In this document: one piece after another, positions 35,901-59,500 of the stretch
Layout: each line of letters starts with the position of its first letter
Position numbering within the stretch: position 1 is the first letter of the stretch
Assembly (NCBI GenBank): GCA_024036415.1
Contig: JAMWET010000765.1
Location: 938,501 to 1,002,500 of the forward strand
Direction of reading: 5' to 3'
From: Prochilodus magdalenae
Taxonomy: Eukaryota > Chordata > Actinopteri > Characiformes > Prochilodontidae
DNA: 64,000 bases
Made by a program: the position numbers and the translations under genes
Notes under the pieces: generated by a model
Told to the model about the DNA's origin: nothing
Database searches by the model: none
What the model saw: only the letters and a program-made list of their open reading frames with translations

Positions 35901-37970
35901 AACAGTAAACAAGAACCGCAATAAATGCTAATAAACTAGCATAATTTAAAAGCATTAGCATCATCGAGTGTGGACAGACCTTTGTTACTCTAACAAGAGC
36001 TACAGAAATAAAAATTCAAGAAATTACAAATGTAAAAACAGCTCCATCTGTGCATTTCTCTAGATCTAGCTATTGGCCTGGGAGTGGTGAGTGAATCACA
36101 CAGGTGTGAAACAGAATGTTAGCAGAACCCATTTAGCTCACTTTTAGAATAACCCAGCATAGCAGCCAGGCTAAAGGGGATAAGATTTAAAGTTGTGATC
36201 AGGTCAGGTGCCAGAAAAGGGAGCAGTGGTCTTAAAACCAACTGGAGATCAATTAGACTAGAATTAGAGTTCATTAATCAATTAGCCAGCACGCAAGGCA
36301 GGGTGAGGATTAAGCCTAACCTGGTTTTTAAAGAGGATCTGTGGCCTCACTTACAGATCAACATATACAAATGAACACTAAACCATTCTGTGGTGACAGA
36401 TTCGTTTCTGTGCAGTAGATTTCAGAATTTTTAGATCTTAGTTTTAGGTGCTTTTATTTTGAGTTGTACTGTATAAAGAAACTCTGATAAATGGCCATGT
36501 ATGCACATATATAAAATAGACGGGGCAATATTGCAGAATATGTATAAATATACTTATATATAAGTATTATATTTTGGTTAATATGCATAACATGTGGACC
36601 ACACATTTTGTTTGTGAACCCTACTTTCTGCATACATTTGACATAAACCCTCCAAAATTAGACAAATGAAACAATAAATTGACCACTTGGCCATTTATTT
36701 ATTGCAGAATATGATCCAAAGAGTGGTAATGGCATGTGTACTTTTAGGATTAGCAAATCATTTAAAGGTGGAATTAAATTTGGGGTGAAATATTGTGTGA
36801 CTGGGTGCCCTGTTTTATGTAGACCGTGGATTTACCAAAGTCAAATCTTATAACACATGTTTGTGAAAGTGTATCATGGCATGAACAAAGGGGATTTCAG
36901 AAGGGGACCTTAGAAGAAGAGTTGTTGATGAAAAAGACCTTGGATTCCACCATCCACACTCACACACAGATAGTGTAAATATGGAATCATTTCAAGATCA
37001 TTTTAACCCTCCCCACGAGTGGTCAACCAACAAAGATCAGGAGCAAGGCATGTAATAATGTGTGAGGTCAGAAAGGAACTCAAGGTCATTTCTAAGCAAC
37101 TGAACACCTTTCTCACACTGACCAATGTGAGAAGTTCATGACTCCATCTTCAAGAGAACACAGAACAGCAAAGGCATGGCAGGGTTGCAAAGAGAAAGAG
37201 CCGTTGGCCTTTTCAAAAATAACATTGCTGCCTGTATGTAGTTCTAAGTGTTATGTCTGGAGAAACTATGGTTGGGCCTGTTTGCTGCATCTGTGCCAAA
37301 ACGCTTTGTCATCATTGATGAAACAATAAAATTTGCATAATATCAGGAAAATCTAAAGGAAAATTTCAGAACATCTGGCTGTGTGCTAAATCTTAAGAGA
37401 ACACTACCCTAAGAACACAAGTTCTACTACCAAATGTGATGGGTAAAGAAGAATAAAACAAGGATTTGGAATGGATTGTAGAAGGACCTAATGCAAGCAG
37501 TTCATTGGAGACCAACCCACCAGAGTTTGTATGGAGGAGTCTGTTTTTCCTGTTTCTATAAAGCTGCCATGTTAGAGAAATTACATTTTATTCTGACAAC
37601 AGCAAAATGCTAATATCATGTTAAAATCAATATATTGCCATGTATCAAACACCCCAAATTTCATCTAATTAGAATATTGTTTACATCAATACATTATTTC
37701 ATTTTCCACCTTCATATTCCCCCTCTTAAAAGCTTCTATAGTGTAGTGGGTTTAAAACCAGACCCAATCTAGTTGTTTATACAAACAAATATGGGTGTCT
37801 GATAAAAAGATTCAAAAGGTAACATGCATAACCAGGCTGAGACAATTCTCTCCAGTGCCCCCTGCCTTCTACTTCTACAGCGGTTCTCCCTGATAATTTC
37901 TCATAACGTATTTTTTTCTAATTCACCATGAACATATACATCATTAATCTGGATCATCCCCACCCCTCCT
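32930..37970. other. Intergenic region between ZP3 and grk1
   Basis: No exon chain is seen. It holds a GA-rich stretch at about 34868-34895, a CA run at about 34997-35012, purine-rich tracts at 35160-35360 and 35468-35500, and a decayed Tc1-like body at about 36840-37330. An untranslated first exon of grk1 probably lies here, because an acceptor stands just before the grk1 start codon. Confidence 0.6.
36800..37560 (+). mobile_element. Heavily decayed Tc1-like element
   Basis: Phrases typical of eroded fish Tc1 copies occur in order ('cttagaagaagagttgttga', 'gaaaaagaccttggattcca', 'accaatgtgagaagttcatg', 'gggcctgtttgctgcatctg', 'gcaagcagttcattggagac'). A related phrase set occurs at 58460-58660. 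No open frame or ends remain. Confidence 0.4.
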
Positions 37971-37980
37971 AGGTCCAACA

Positions 37981-48181
<10,201 letters not shown>

Positions 48182-48833
48182 CAGAGAGAGAGAGCGGTAA
48201 ATGTGTCTGATACATCCTCGTAAAGTAACTCTACAACTTCTGTTTGGACTGAGAAGTTGTGATATCTTCACAGAACATAACCCTGTTTGGTAAAAAAGAA
48301 GTTTAGTTGTTCAGCTCTGAGAGGCAGTTTAGTTTTATTACAGATAAACACACTCTTTCAGAAGGCATTGTACGTAATACTGACAGCATGCGGTTAAAAT
48401 AGGTAGTGCAGTTCAAATTTAAAACATCGGAGGGAGCTGTCTGCCCTGCCCCTTCTCACCCAGACTGAACACTCACACGGGATGACGACACTGAACATAG
48501 ACGCACAACATGAGTGGAACGTTAAACTTTGACAATGGCAAGCAGGGACAGGTCATACACTGTAAGCTGATCAGCTGTTTACTTTTGTAATGTTTTATTG
48601 TTTGCAAATCATAAACCAGCTCATGTGGACTTTTATAACTGTCTAGCTAGATGCATAGCTAGCCATGTACGCTAGACAAAGCTAAGCCTGTTATCCCGAA
48701 AGCTAAAGCCGACCTCGGAAAACACATACGTTGTAGTGGGATTACTATTTTCTAGACCCCGATATAAACCATTTCACATTTATTTCAGATTAGTAGCATA
48801 CTGTTTTTCCGAGCAGCCCAATGCAATCTCAGT

Positions 48834-48839
48834 AATAAA
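48834..48839 (+). terminator. Candidate poly(A) signal of grk1
   Basis: AATAAA lies about 650 bases after the grk1 stop. No earlier perfect copy was seen in the 3' region. Confidence 0.5.
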
Positions 48840-49258
48840 GTGCCCTCAGAGGTGTCAAAGAAAGCCAGTGAGGGCTGGTCAGGTATGAGGGCAGAGAGGA
48901 TAAGCAAGAGAGAGAGGAGAGAATGCTGCTGTTGTGCCGAATTTGGCACCCCTGCCAGGAGAAGCACTCCCTCTCTGGAGCATGGATGCAATGTCTTTTT
49001 CAAAGCAGAGGTAATCTGCTTTTATTTTACTTTTTATTTTATATATATATCAACTAGATACACAAAAATCACATTCATTTCAACCAACAATCAAGTAAAT
49101 TTCTGTTTTACATAAAATAGACATCACTAGACACTGTAAACTACAATGAAATAATAAAATTCACAAATGATGTATCAGATTAATTTGGTCCACATATACT
49201 GCTGCTTGCTTATTGTACAACATTGCTCACCTCAGTGATCATCTACACCAACATATAT

Positions 49259-49264
<6 letters not shown>

Positions 49265-49289
<25 letters not shown>
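49265..49289. repeat. (TA)n microsatellite
   Basis: About 12 TA units, located at the left edge of a Tc1-like remnant. Confidence 0.9.
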
Positions 49290-49299
49290 GGCCATGCAG

Positions 49300-49965
49300 A
49301 CGGCTTCTACAAGCATTTGTGAAAGAAAAGATCGCTCAGCATGGTACTGTGATAGGATGCACCTGTGCAAAGTCCAGTCGTGAAATTTCCTTGCTCTTCA
49401 ATAGTCCACAGTGAGATTGTAACAAAGTGGAAGTGAGCAGGGTCAGTGGATGCTGAGGCGCAGTTGCGCAAAGGTCACCAACTTTCTGCAGAGTCAATCA
49501 CTACAGACCTCCAAACTTTATTTGGCCTTCAGATTTGCTTAAGAACAGTGCGTAGAGAGCTTCGTTGAATGGGTTTCCATTGCCGAGCAGCTGGACCCAA
49601 GCCTTACATTACCACCACAATACAAAGCGGCAAATGGAGTGGTGTAAAGCGCCGCCCCTGGACTCTAGAGCAGCGGAGACATGTTCTCTGGAGTGACCAA
49701 TCACGCTTCTCTATCTGGCAATCCAATGAACAAGTCGGTTGCCAGTAGAATAGTACTTGTCTGACTGCATTGTGCCGAGTGTAAAGTTTGGTGGAGGGGG
49801 GATAATGGTGTGGGGTCGTTGTTCAGGACTTGTTTTGGGCCCCTTAGTTTCAGTGAATGCAACTCTTAATGCTTCAGGATGAGAGGGAGTTTGGTGTGGA
49901 AGAACTTGACCGAGTCCTGACCTTAAGTTTATATGCATGTGAAGGCAGACGAGCGAATATGGCAG
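49300..49965 (+). mobile_element. Tc1-like transposase remnant
   Basis: Frames give pieces of a fish Tc1 transposase, including TKRQMEWCKAPPLDS, then VKFGGGGIMVWG and LGPLVSVNATLNAS. Multiple stops are present and the 3' part is missing after about 49,965. Confidence 0.75.
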
Positions 49966-50854
49966 AATTGAACATTATCTCGATCCAATTTGTTTGTTTG
50001 CTTCCATGGCTGCAGCATGCCATGTTTCCCTGCAAATATGTATTATATCTGGCCACCCACGGTAGACATGGACGAGGTCACAGGTCAAAACACAAACAGA
50101 CTTTCCACTCCGGAAATTAAATATCAGTGGAGAGCATAGTGGCTTTACTTATAGGGAAGCTAGTACTCCAACATGTTATTGTAAACTCTAATTATATAAA
50201 ATGGGCATTTTATGATTTAGTAAAGTTAACGTATTACATAATGCCTCTTTAATATCGCATGTATAAAGAATTTTTAGGTGTATATGATAAACACATACAA
50301 GGTTGCATGCAGGTCTCACTGTAAAAGGAAGCTGTACATCTGCTGTATTCTACATTTTATATTTATTTATCTATAACTTATTAGAATATGAAATTCTCGA
50401 TCATTTAATACCTGATTGATTTATAATCAGTTCTATGTTCTACAGTGGTGTAAAGCAGAAGACCATAATAAACTATATTCTGAAGCAGCATCATAATAAA
50501 TGTTTCTTTGTTTTTTTATGACACTGTTCACTGAAACTCTGAACTGAAAGCTGTTTGTTCTGGATGGAAACTTCTGACCTCTGTCCAGTGGTCAGATCAC
50601 TTCCTGATTTCATAGTGTCACAGGAGAGGGGGGCAGTGATGTAGCTACAGTTTCATCACAGGTACAGGTCACCAGCTGGGGTAGATCACTACAGCAAGGC
50701 TGACAATTATGTATAAGCCACGTATATACATCTCCTTAACCAGAGAGAGGAACTTCACAAAAACAAGTTATTAAACAAATTACTGAGTGCAAAGACAGAC
50801 TGATGCATATGTAAGATAACACCACACCATAAATTCATATGCCGTTGTTTGGCA

Positions 50855-51135
50855 TTTGTGTTTGCACACAGAGGAATTTGTCTTCCACATTTAACCCATC
50901 AGTGAAGTGAAAGACCCACACACACACGCCAGGGACTAGGGAGAAGCAAGTGTCCCCCCTGCTTAAGCCAGTCCATATCCACACTCTAGTTTGCTAGAGA
51001 GCCAGAAGAGTATTGGGAGAATGTCATAGCGAATATTTGGTAAAAACACAACTCTACCCAGTGAATGCGGAGTTGGCATCCAAAGAGCAACTGTGAAGCA
51101 TGGGGGGTGCCTTGCTCAAGGGCACCTAAGTCTTT
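50855..51135 (+). repeat. Common fish dispersed repeat
   Basis: 'acacagaggaatttgtcttc' with 'cacatttaacccat', then a CA-rich patch and 'ggtgccttgctcaagggcac', is a phrase order seen in many teleost genomes. It is non-coding here. Confidence 0.55.
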
Positions 51136-51164
51136 ACTATTGGTTCAGGAAATCAAGCCAATGA

Positions 51165-51571
51165 AGACAACCGTGGCTGGGTCTTTCAGCATGACAATGA
51201 TCCCAAGCACACTGCCAGGGCACAGGAGGTAAAAACATTTCAAAGTTCCTGGCCTAGCCAGTCTCCCCCATCGAAAAACCTCCAGCCCGCCGACAGCCCC
51301 CAAAAACAATCACTGCTCTAGAGGAACCATACCAGCAACTGTGTGACCATGAAGACTTACAATCTGTCATTGCCAACAAAGGATATACAACAAAGTAAGA
51401 TGAATGGTAGGACCAAATACTTATTTTTAAATATTTGCAAATAAATTCATCATGATTTTGTCTCTCTTCTACCTATGATGTCAATTACAGGCCTCTCTCA
51501 TCTTTTTAAGTGGGACAACTTGCACAATTGGTGACTGACTAAATACTTATTTTCCCCACTGTAAATAGCAA
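51165..51571 (+). mobile_element. Tc1-like element, 3' end with terminal repeat
   Basis: The block 'tttcagcatgacaatgatcc' then 'caagcacactgccagggcac' encodes the HDNDPKHTA box of Tc1 transposases. The terminal part reads 'actgactaaatacttatttt' then 'ccccactgta', the typical inverted end. The 5' half is absent and the middle is shortened. Confidence 0.75.
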
Positions 51572-53783
51572 AACATCATGACTTCAAATTAGCATATGGG
51601 TTCTGATTGGTAGGACGTCAGTTTTAAATATTTTAAAGTCTGAACACTAATTTGACTAGTCAAAACTGTCCATTACCAAATGATGTTTAAAAACTAAACA
51701 GTAATTTTGCATTGAAATGTGCAAAGGTGTCTCTGTATAGAAGAAGAATTTCATAACTTTCTTAAAATGCTAAGGTATTTACTTTATGTATGAAGACAGT
51801 TTATTGGTTTTATACCTTATTGCCTAACGAAAACTGCTAATTGATTTATTTTATTTATCATTTATTAAAAATGAAGTATTAAATCTATTTCATATTTACC
51901 TATTTTATCTATCAGTTAAAACGTATTATAGGGGACATCGCAAGGATACATTTCTTATTTCTCAGAATTTTTATTTTTAAAAGCCTAACAAAATAACAAA
52001 AAGAAAACCAATCCATATAATCAGCCACATGTACACTCAGCCACCTAACAAATCACGTAAAAACACCTCTTCCCTAAAAGTAGTGAGACGCTTCACTCTG
52101 AAACATGCTCACTTCCTTTTCGACACCATGTGAGACAAAAAGACAGCTGGCAAAAGAAGAACTGACCAGTGGTCATTTTCATTAACTGAAACGGTCACAC
52201 CACTCTCACTGTCCAGTGACAAAAGCTTCAAGAACAAGGTATTGTAAATCACAGCTTTTTCTCAAAATCTACTTGACTTTCAACTTTTCAATGGCAAAAC
52301 TACTCACTATAAAGATAACAGGGGATCCATTTAATAGGAAGTTTAGAAACGGGTGATTCCGAGGAAGTTTTACAATAATATATTGTGGAAGTATAAGATG
52401 GTATTGTGCCTCTGAATCATGCATTTATGAGTCAGACAGTCCGTTTTATACGCTGTAAGTGAAACAGCAGCTGAAAAGGGCTAAACAATTCTGTGTATCA
52501 GAGGGCTACTCTCTAGGACAACTAGTATTTGTGTGCTGTTTATCCTGCTGTTGACACTTTTTTCTCAGCTTTATGGATAGTACATTACCATATCTATACT
52601 GTATATCGACACTGTCCAAAAAAAAACAAGTATCTCCAAAAAGGTCATTTAACTTTAATGTAAGTTAATAGAACCAGACGCCTTTCCAAACTTTTGGGCC
52701 ATTCATTCATTCATCATGAATTTTTTGCACTATGTAAGCAGCAGCTTGTGTGATTAAATGATGCATAAAAGTAAAAATGGTCATAAATGGGATACATGTT
52801 TTTCACTGAGCAGTGACGATATTCTAGTGTTGTAGTACTGCATAAACTCAGGCTTTCTGTCTCCTCATTTGAACTCAGTCTTGTCTTGGTCTCTATGTAA
52901 AATGGAAACAGAAATTGTTGAGACCATCTAATTCCAATTGATTGAGGATCTCATTCATTTTTGCATGATGCCTTAACTGAGTACCTCTTGTTCATCGAGC
53001 TTTATTGGCTCCAATATTCCAACATCCACTGAATTTTTTAACGGATATTTACAAAGATAGAAATGGTCATATATGAACATTTGCATTCATTTTAAATCCT
53101 GTCTCGTCTCAGTCTTGATCCAGAATCGCTGTTTCTCATTTCTGTGTGTTGACTGAATGTGTGGCATCCCAGTCTCTGTCCTGACTCCTCGTCTTGAATC
53201 GCACTTTATGTGCCCCAGACTCTGTCTCGACTCTGGATTAATGTGTCCTGGTCTTGACCTCAGCACCAAAATACACTTATCCTTAAAGGAATAGTTTCAC
53301 ACAGAGGAAAGATATAGGCTACCAGGAACAGCAAATGATTAAACTTAGACTGATGACCCGCTGGCATTCTGAGACACTCCATGACAGTCTGGCACGACAC
53401 CATTGCAGTCTTTGCTGAAGTTGAGTTCATGTTAGGGGCAATTGTCACCATTGCTTACATCACATGTAAAACTTTAGGCATGAATCATTTGAATGTCTCC
53501 CACTACTATTCCTGTCGGTAAATTCCTTCTGGGTGCAACTATTTGTGCAACTATAGTTTTGATGATGATTGTATATACAATCAAATCAACAATGTTATCA
53601 AACCATTCTCCTTGCTGACAGTAAACGCTTTCAGCTACATATGAATTAAGCAGGTCTGAATCGTGTCTTTTAGCTCCACAGCCCTGGTCTTGTTCCTGAG
53701 CAGAAAGTCCCCAGAATTACCCTCATCACCTAAAATGGACTTTAAATAAACACCGAAAGCTGGAAGGAGGAAGAAACGCAGAG
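51572..53783. other. Intergenic region upstream of arhgef15
   Basis: No gene is seen. It contains the second copy of a dispersed repeat (52615-52825) and a loosely repetitive 'cttgac/ctcgact' stretch at 53095-53270. The promoter and 5' untranslated part of arhgef15 must lie toward the right edge, but no clear TATA box or initiator could be assigned. Confidence 0.6.
52615..52825 (+). repeat. Dispersed repeat, copy 2
   Basis: It matches 11480-11740 in the same order ('tagaaccagacgcctttcca', 'cttttgggccattcattcat', 'gatacatgtttttcactgag', 'cagtgacgatat'). Confidence 0.6.
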
Positions 53784-56510
53784 ATGGCTGCCCTGAAACC
53801 AAATGTCCATAAGAAACCAAGCCTTCCACCAAAGCCATGCCTGCAGTCGCTGCCGGGACCAAACCCCGCCCAAAGGGGTGTTGCTGTGGACAGGGTCATC
53901 AGCAGGATTGAGCCAGGAACAGTCAAATTGAGGGCACACAGCTTGACCTCCAAACAGGACAGCAGTGGGGAGGGGCTGAGTGGGAAGATGTCTAAAGCAG
54001 CAATCCAGCGCTCAACAGGAACCGTTCGAGAACAGATCCAGAAATTAACACCGTCCAAAGAGAGAGAAGAGAAAAGACAGGAGAACAGTCAGATTGAGAC
54101 AAAAGAAGAAAGGGAGACAGGGGTCAAGGACAAGTCATCTGACTATGTAGAACACGGACGATCAGGTTCTGTTTAGATATATTAAAAGCTGAATTGTTTT
54201 TAACTCATTGTGTCAAAATTATTTAAATTATGAATGTCTAGGTTGTGAAATGTACTTTAGCATTTAAACCAATTACCACAGCAACAAATGTTAGAATATT
54301 TAAAGTTCTGAAATGAGATACAAATGTAAATTTGAACAAACAATAAAATCATACTTTGCTAATTACCTATAGAGCCTGATGGGAGTGAGATGAAGGACAG
54401 TGAGGGCCTGGCCAGGCTGGAGGACGCGGGGTCAAACATGCCTTCTTGCCCCACGCAGGAGAAACACTGCCACTGCATCTGCCACCTGCAGTGGCCTGGC
54501 ATGAAGCTGGTGTGGGTTCCGCTACAAACGGATGAGAAGAACACTGAAATGGTGGAAAATGATAGAAATCAATCGAGTAAGGGGTCACTAAAGAGGGAGG
54601 ACGAAAGAATAAAAGACGAGAAAGACTCTAGAGGTCACCGCCAGTCACTGTCCTACAAGCACACAGCCTCTGTAAAATATCCCACAATGCCTCAGTGCAT
54701 TAATTGCCAGAACTTTCTGCTTCACCACAGCCCACAGAAGCTAGCAGAGAGCGAGTGTGTATATGAAAGCGTAGAAGCGCTACTCCATCAGCCGACACCT
54801 GTGGCAAGCCTCCCATTGGCCCAGCAAGAGCAGCAAACTGACTCCCCACCTACCGATGAGCCTGTCTACCTTGAGCTCCTTCCTTCTGATGAGAATACAC
54901 CCACACCTCCGACCCCACCCCCAAGACCCATGCCCCCACCACGCCCACAGCCCAGCCAGCCTAACTGTCAGAAAGATGGGCGGACCACTAAGTCTGCTCT
55001 GGCCTATGTGGTGTCCCCTAGAGGAGGTTGGATCCGAACCCCCAGCACCTGCGAAAGGGGAACTGGAGCCCCATCCACAAGAAAACCAAAGTTAGGTAAA
55101 TTAAAGAAGAAACTGCAAGCTTGCGGGTACATATATGATACAATGTGATTTAAAAAAAGGGACTATAATACCAATATTGTACTGCTGTAATAATCTAAAC
55201 TGTATTTCAATTAACCACTTTCCAGAAGGACTGGGAAGCAATGGGAAAGATTCAGAGACAGCCGAGGAAACCAAGTAAGACGTTTTAAGCAAGCTACATA
55301 GCCAATGCTATGGCTAACAGTACAGATAAGACTACAGCTAATGTTACGGCTAACAGTACAGATAATACTACAGCTAATGCTATGGCTAACAGTACAGATA
55401 ATACAATAGCATTGCTACGGCTAACAGTACAGATAATACTACAGCTAATGCTACGGCTAACAGTACAGCTAATACTACAGGTAATGCTACGGCTAACAGT
55501 ACAGATAATACTACAGCTAATGCTATGGCTAACAGTACAGATAAGACTACAGCTATTGCTACGGCTAACAGTACAGATAAGACTACAGCTAATGCTACGG
55601 CTAACAGTACAGGTAATACTACAGCTAATGCTACGGCTAACAGTACAGGTAATACTACAGCTAATGCTATAGCTAACAGTACAGATAATACTACAGCTAA
55701 TGCTATAGCTAACAGTGCAGCTAACACTACAGCTAATGCTACGGCTAACAGTACAGCTAATACTACAGCTAATGCTACGGCTAACAGTACAGATAATACT
55801 ACAGCTAATGCTATAGCTAACAGTGCAGCTAATACTACAGCTAATGCTACGGCTAACAGTACAGCTAATACTACAGCTAATACTACGGGCTACAGTACAG
55901 ATAAGACTACAACTAATGCTACGGCTAACAGTACAGTCTCTTTCTGTCTCTCTCTCTGACCAGTGTTAAGGAGAGTGAGAGTCCCAGGAGGATCTCCAAT
56001 GACTGGGTGCCGAACAGTGATTATGGTAAATGCCTAGGAGTAACCAGAAATGCTGGAATTTAATTCTTGCCTAATGAAGTTGTTGAATGATTTATACCGT
56101 ATAATATTCTGATATTTATTATATTTATTTATTAATTACAATTAATGGGTGATGTCATCTGTATATGTGTGGAATGTGTAGTACAGTTTATATGATGTTG
56201 TTTTTTTTGTAATTAGGAATCATTAAATTGGTTGATATGATGATGTGATTTTAATTCATTCATGTGATATTTACTGATCAGAGCCACTGTATCAGATGTA
56301 CCAGCGAAAGGTATGCGAGACTGAATGTCAGCTGCAGTGCGGGAGCCCCTCATCCTTCCGCAGGAGCAGTTTGGGACTGCAAGTGTCTGGGACCCCAGGG
56401 AGCAGGAAAAGGGAGCTCGGAGAAGTCAAACTGTGGCAGGACCTTCCTGTGGTGAAGGAGAGCGGAATACTACAAACACTGACCTACATGGAGAAACAGA
56501 GACAGGAGGT

Positions 56511-56550
<40 letters not shown>

Positions 56551-59500
56551 AAAAAAGAGAGACTGAGGGAGTAAAAATAACCATATTATATCTTGTAATA
56601 TAAATATATTATTTTAAATTCGTGTTAAGTGTTTTGGTGGTGGCTGTAAGGCCTGTTTGACCTTTAACTCCTGTGTCAGTGTATGTTTGAAGTGTTGACA
56701 TCAGAGGCGTCGTACCTGCGATCGCTCAGAGTGCTTAAAGATCATTTCCTGGGGTCTCGCGAGTTGGATGACACGCTGGTTGTCCACGACAAGAAGTCAC
56801 TCTTCTCCAATGTCCTGCAAGTGTATGACGTTAGTGAGAGGTGAGAGAGGGTAGAGCATCCATCAGCACCACACACAGACACAAAGGCTCTTATTAAAGA
56901 CAACTGTATTGTTATTGTAGAACAAATTGTTTACTAGAGGTTAGAGCTGCACATCCATGAAACTGAGCATACATAATTTACACTGGAAATGAATCAAACA
57001 CCTAGACATTTTATCTCCTTTACAGGAATTTGACATGGACATCTCAACTAAGATCAGACTATTTTAGCAGACAGTCCTCAACACCAGCTGAACATTACTG
57101 GGAATTTTCACACTCTGGGACTGAGTAAGATCATTGGTGGTGTTTGTTTTTTACCATATGACATGGAAAGAAGTTGGTGCGTTTACTTCAGATAGCCAGT
57201 CAACTCTCCATTTAACGGCACAAAAGCCCACTGCCCCACAACGAGTTTTGACAGGGCGTACCTGCGACAATCCAGCCGCAAATAGCTTAGGCGTGGTCTT
57301 CTTAAAAACTGTATGTCTTTGAGTAATGATGCTACCATGTGTTTTTCCTGCAGGTTTATGCAGGATCTGCTGGACAGAGTGGACGAGAGTGTACTCATTT
57401 CTGACGTGTGTGATATCATCCACCAACATGCCAAGGAGCACTTCTCTGTGTATATAGACTACGTCAGGAACCAGGTTTATCAGGAACAGACCTACAGCAG
57501 GCTAATGTAAGACTCACATTCTCATGTTCAGGTTGTGGTTTTTCAGTTTGCTGTAGACGTGTGTGCTGTGTGACTAATTATTTTCAGTTACTTAGCTTCA
57601 GTTCCTGTATTCACTTTTCACCAGTGCACTCCAGCATAGGTCACTCTTTGAGCTCTTTGTGCTTTTTTATATACTGACTTTTTCCATCTGCTGGATGCGG
57701 TGCTGCAGTTGTGAGCTGTGGGTTTCAGTTCTTCAGTATTACACACTTTTTGTTGCTCCATTTTTGTTACAAAAATGAAATAAAAAAACAGAAATCTCAA
57801 ACAAATCAGGGCCAGTTAGCTCACTAGTGAGCTAGTTATTTTAGCAAATAACCCTTAAGCTCTAAACAATTAATAAAAACATAAATAAATGCATTATTAT
57901 TACTATTATTAAAATATGCCTGAAATAATCAGAGCTCAAAATAGCTCTCATATGTCAGACGACTGTTTTTCCTGTGCACAGATTGTTCTGTGTTGGTGAG
58001 CTAGAGCAGGGAAATAAACATGCTGGACTCTAAAGTTTCTAAAGGCTTAGAACGAGTTTGTTACTTTCTTATTGATTATTTAGCTGTTTCCCTTTATGCT
58101 ACTCATTTTTTTGTGATTATTTACTATAATAGGATGTAATCTATATATAATCTATAGTAATATATATTAATCTATAGTAGTATATTAAGTGGTGCTTGAA
58201 AGTTTGTGAACTCTTGGATTTTCTGTATTTCTGTAAAAATGAAACAAAACTTCAGTCACAAAAGTAGATAAGAAGAACTAAATGAAACAAAAATATTAGA
58301 TTTATTTTATTCATTTATTTAGACTTTAGACTTTATTAGTAGATTTATTTATACAGGGAAATATCCAATATTACTCAGTGCCATAGTATGTAACCCCTCA
58401 GGATCAGAAAATAATTTGATCAGGTGATCTATCAAAATCTGATTTTCACATCAGATGTTCTTCTGTGGACCTCAGAAGAAGAATGTTTGAGGCTCATTGT
58501 GCTCGGAGCTGTTACAAAACCATCTTCAAAGAGTATGGACTCTTCAAAGACAGACAGTCTGTGTAGAAATGTAGGAAATTCAATATCATAATTACCCTCC
58601 CCAACAGTGGTCATCTAACCAAGAACACAGAAAGACCAAGGCATGTAGTATGGTCACAAAGGAACCCAACGTGACTTCTGTGTAGCTAAAGGCATCTGAT
58701 TCTCCTTTAGATTCTCAAAATTTCACGCATGTTTCCATGTGTACTACTTATTAAATTCTTAGTCCCATGCTCCAAGGTATTGTGGTGGAACCTGTGAGCC
58801 TGTGGGATCATGTGCTAATGCAGATCTCTACATCAGTTAAAGATATGTGATGTGTGTGTCACCTATTTGTCTGTGTTTTTCTCAGGCAGTGTAACCGAGC
58901 ATTTTATACAGTTATGCGGCGACTGGAAGAATCCACACTCTGCAGGCGCCTCCCATTCAGCTCCTTCATGCTGCTGCCCTTTCAGCGTATCACACGCATT
59001 AAAATACTCATACAGGTACAAACATGCATCAGCATAATTAATGAACCCTGGGGTTAAGCACCCTGAGGATTCTCCAGGTGGTTCTTTCTGACGACCTTAG
59101 TGAGTATGGACACTAGGAACTGTCCTTTGCCTTTAATAGTGGAACTTCATCAGAAATCTAGCTCTGTTCCTCTACATGGTTCTAGCCTGAGCAACAATGG
59201 TTCAGGTCTTAATGTCAGTGTAGAGCTTTATGATATTTATCCCAATGTCATTGAGCCCCCTGGTCTGCAAGTTCATTTTCCCCCACTGACCTATAAACTT
59301 AGTTTCTGTATGCTTGTGCCCCACCTGTGTTCTTGTCTGTTTTGTAGAATATTTTTCTAGATCTTTTGTTGTGTTTGTAGAGTATTCTGAAGCGGACAGT
59401 TGAAGGCTCAGCAGAGGAGTCATCAGCTTCAAAGGCTTTGGCTGTTGTCTCTGAGGTGCGGAACCTGAACCTTCTTAAATGTATTAATTTTTTTTTATTG

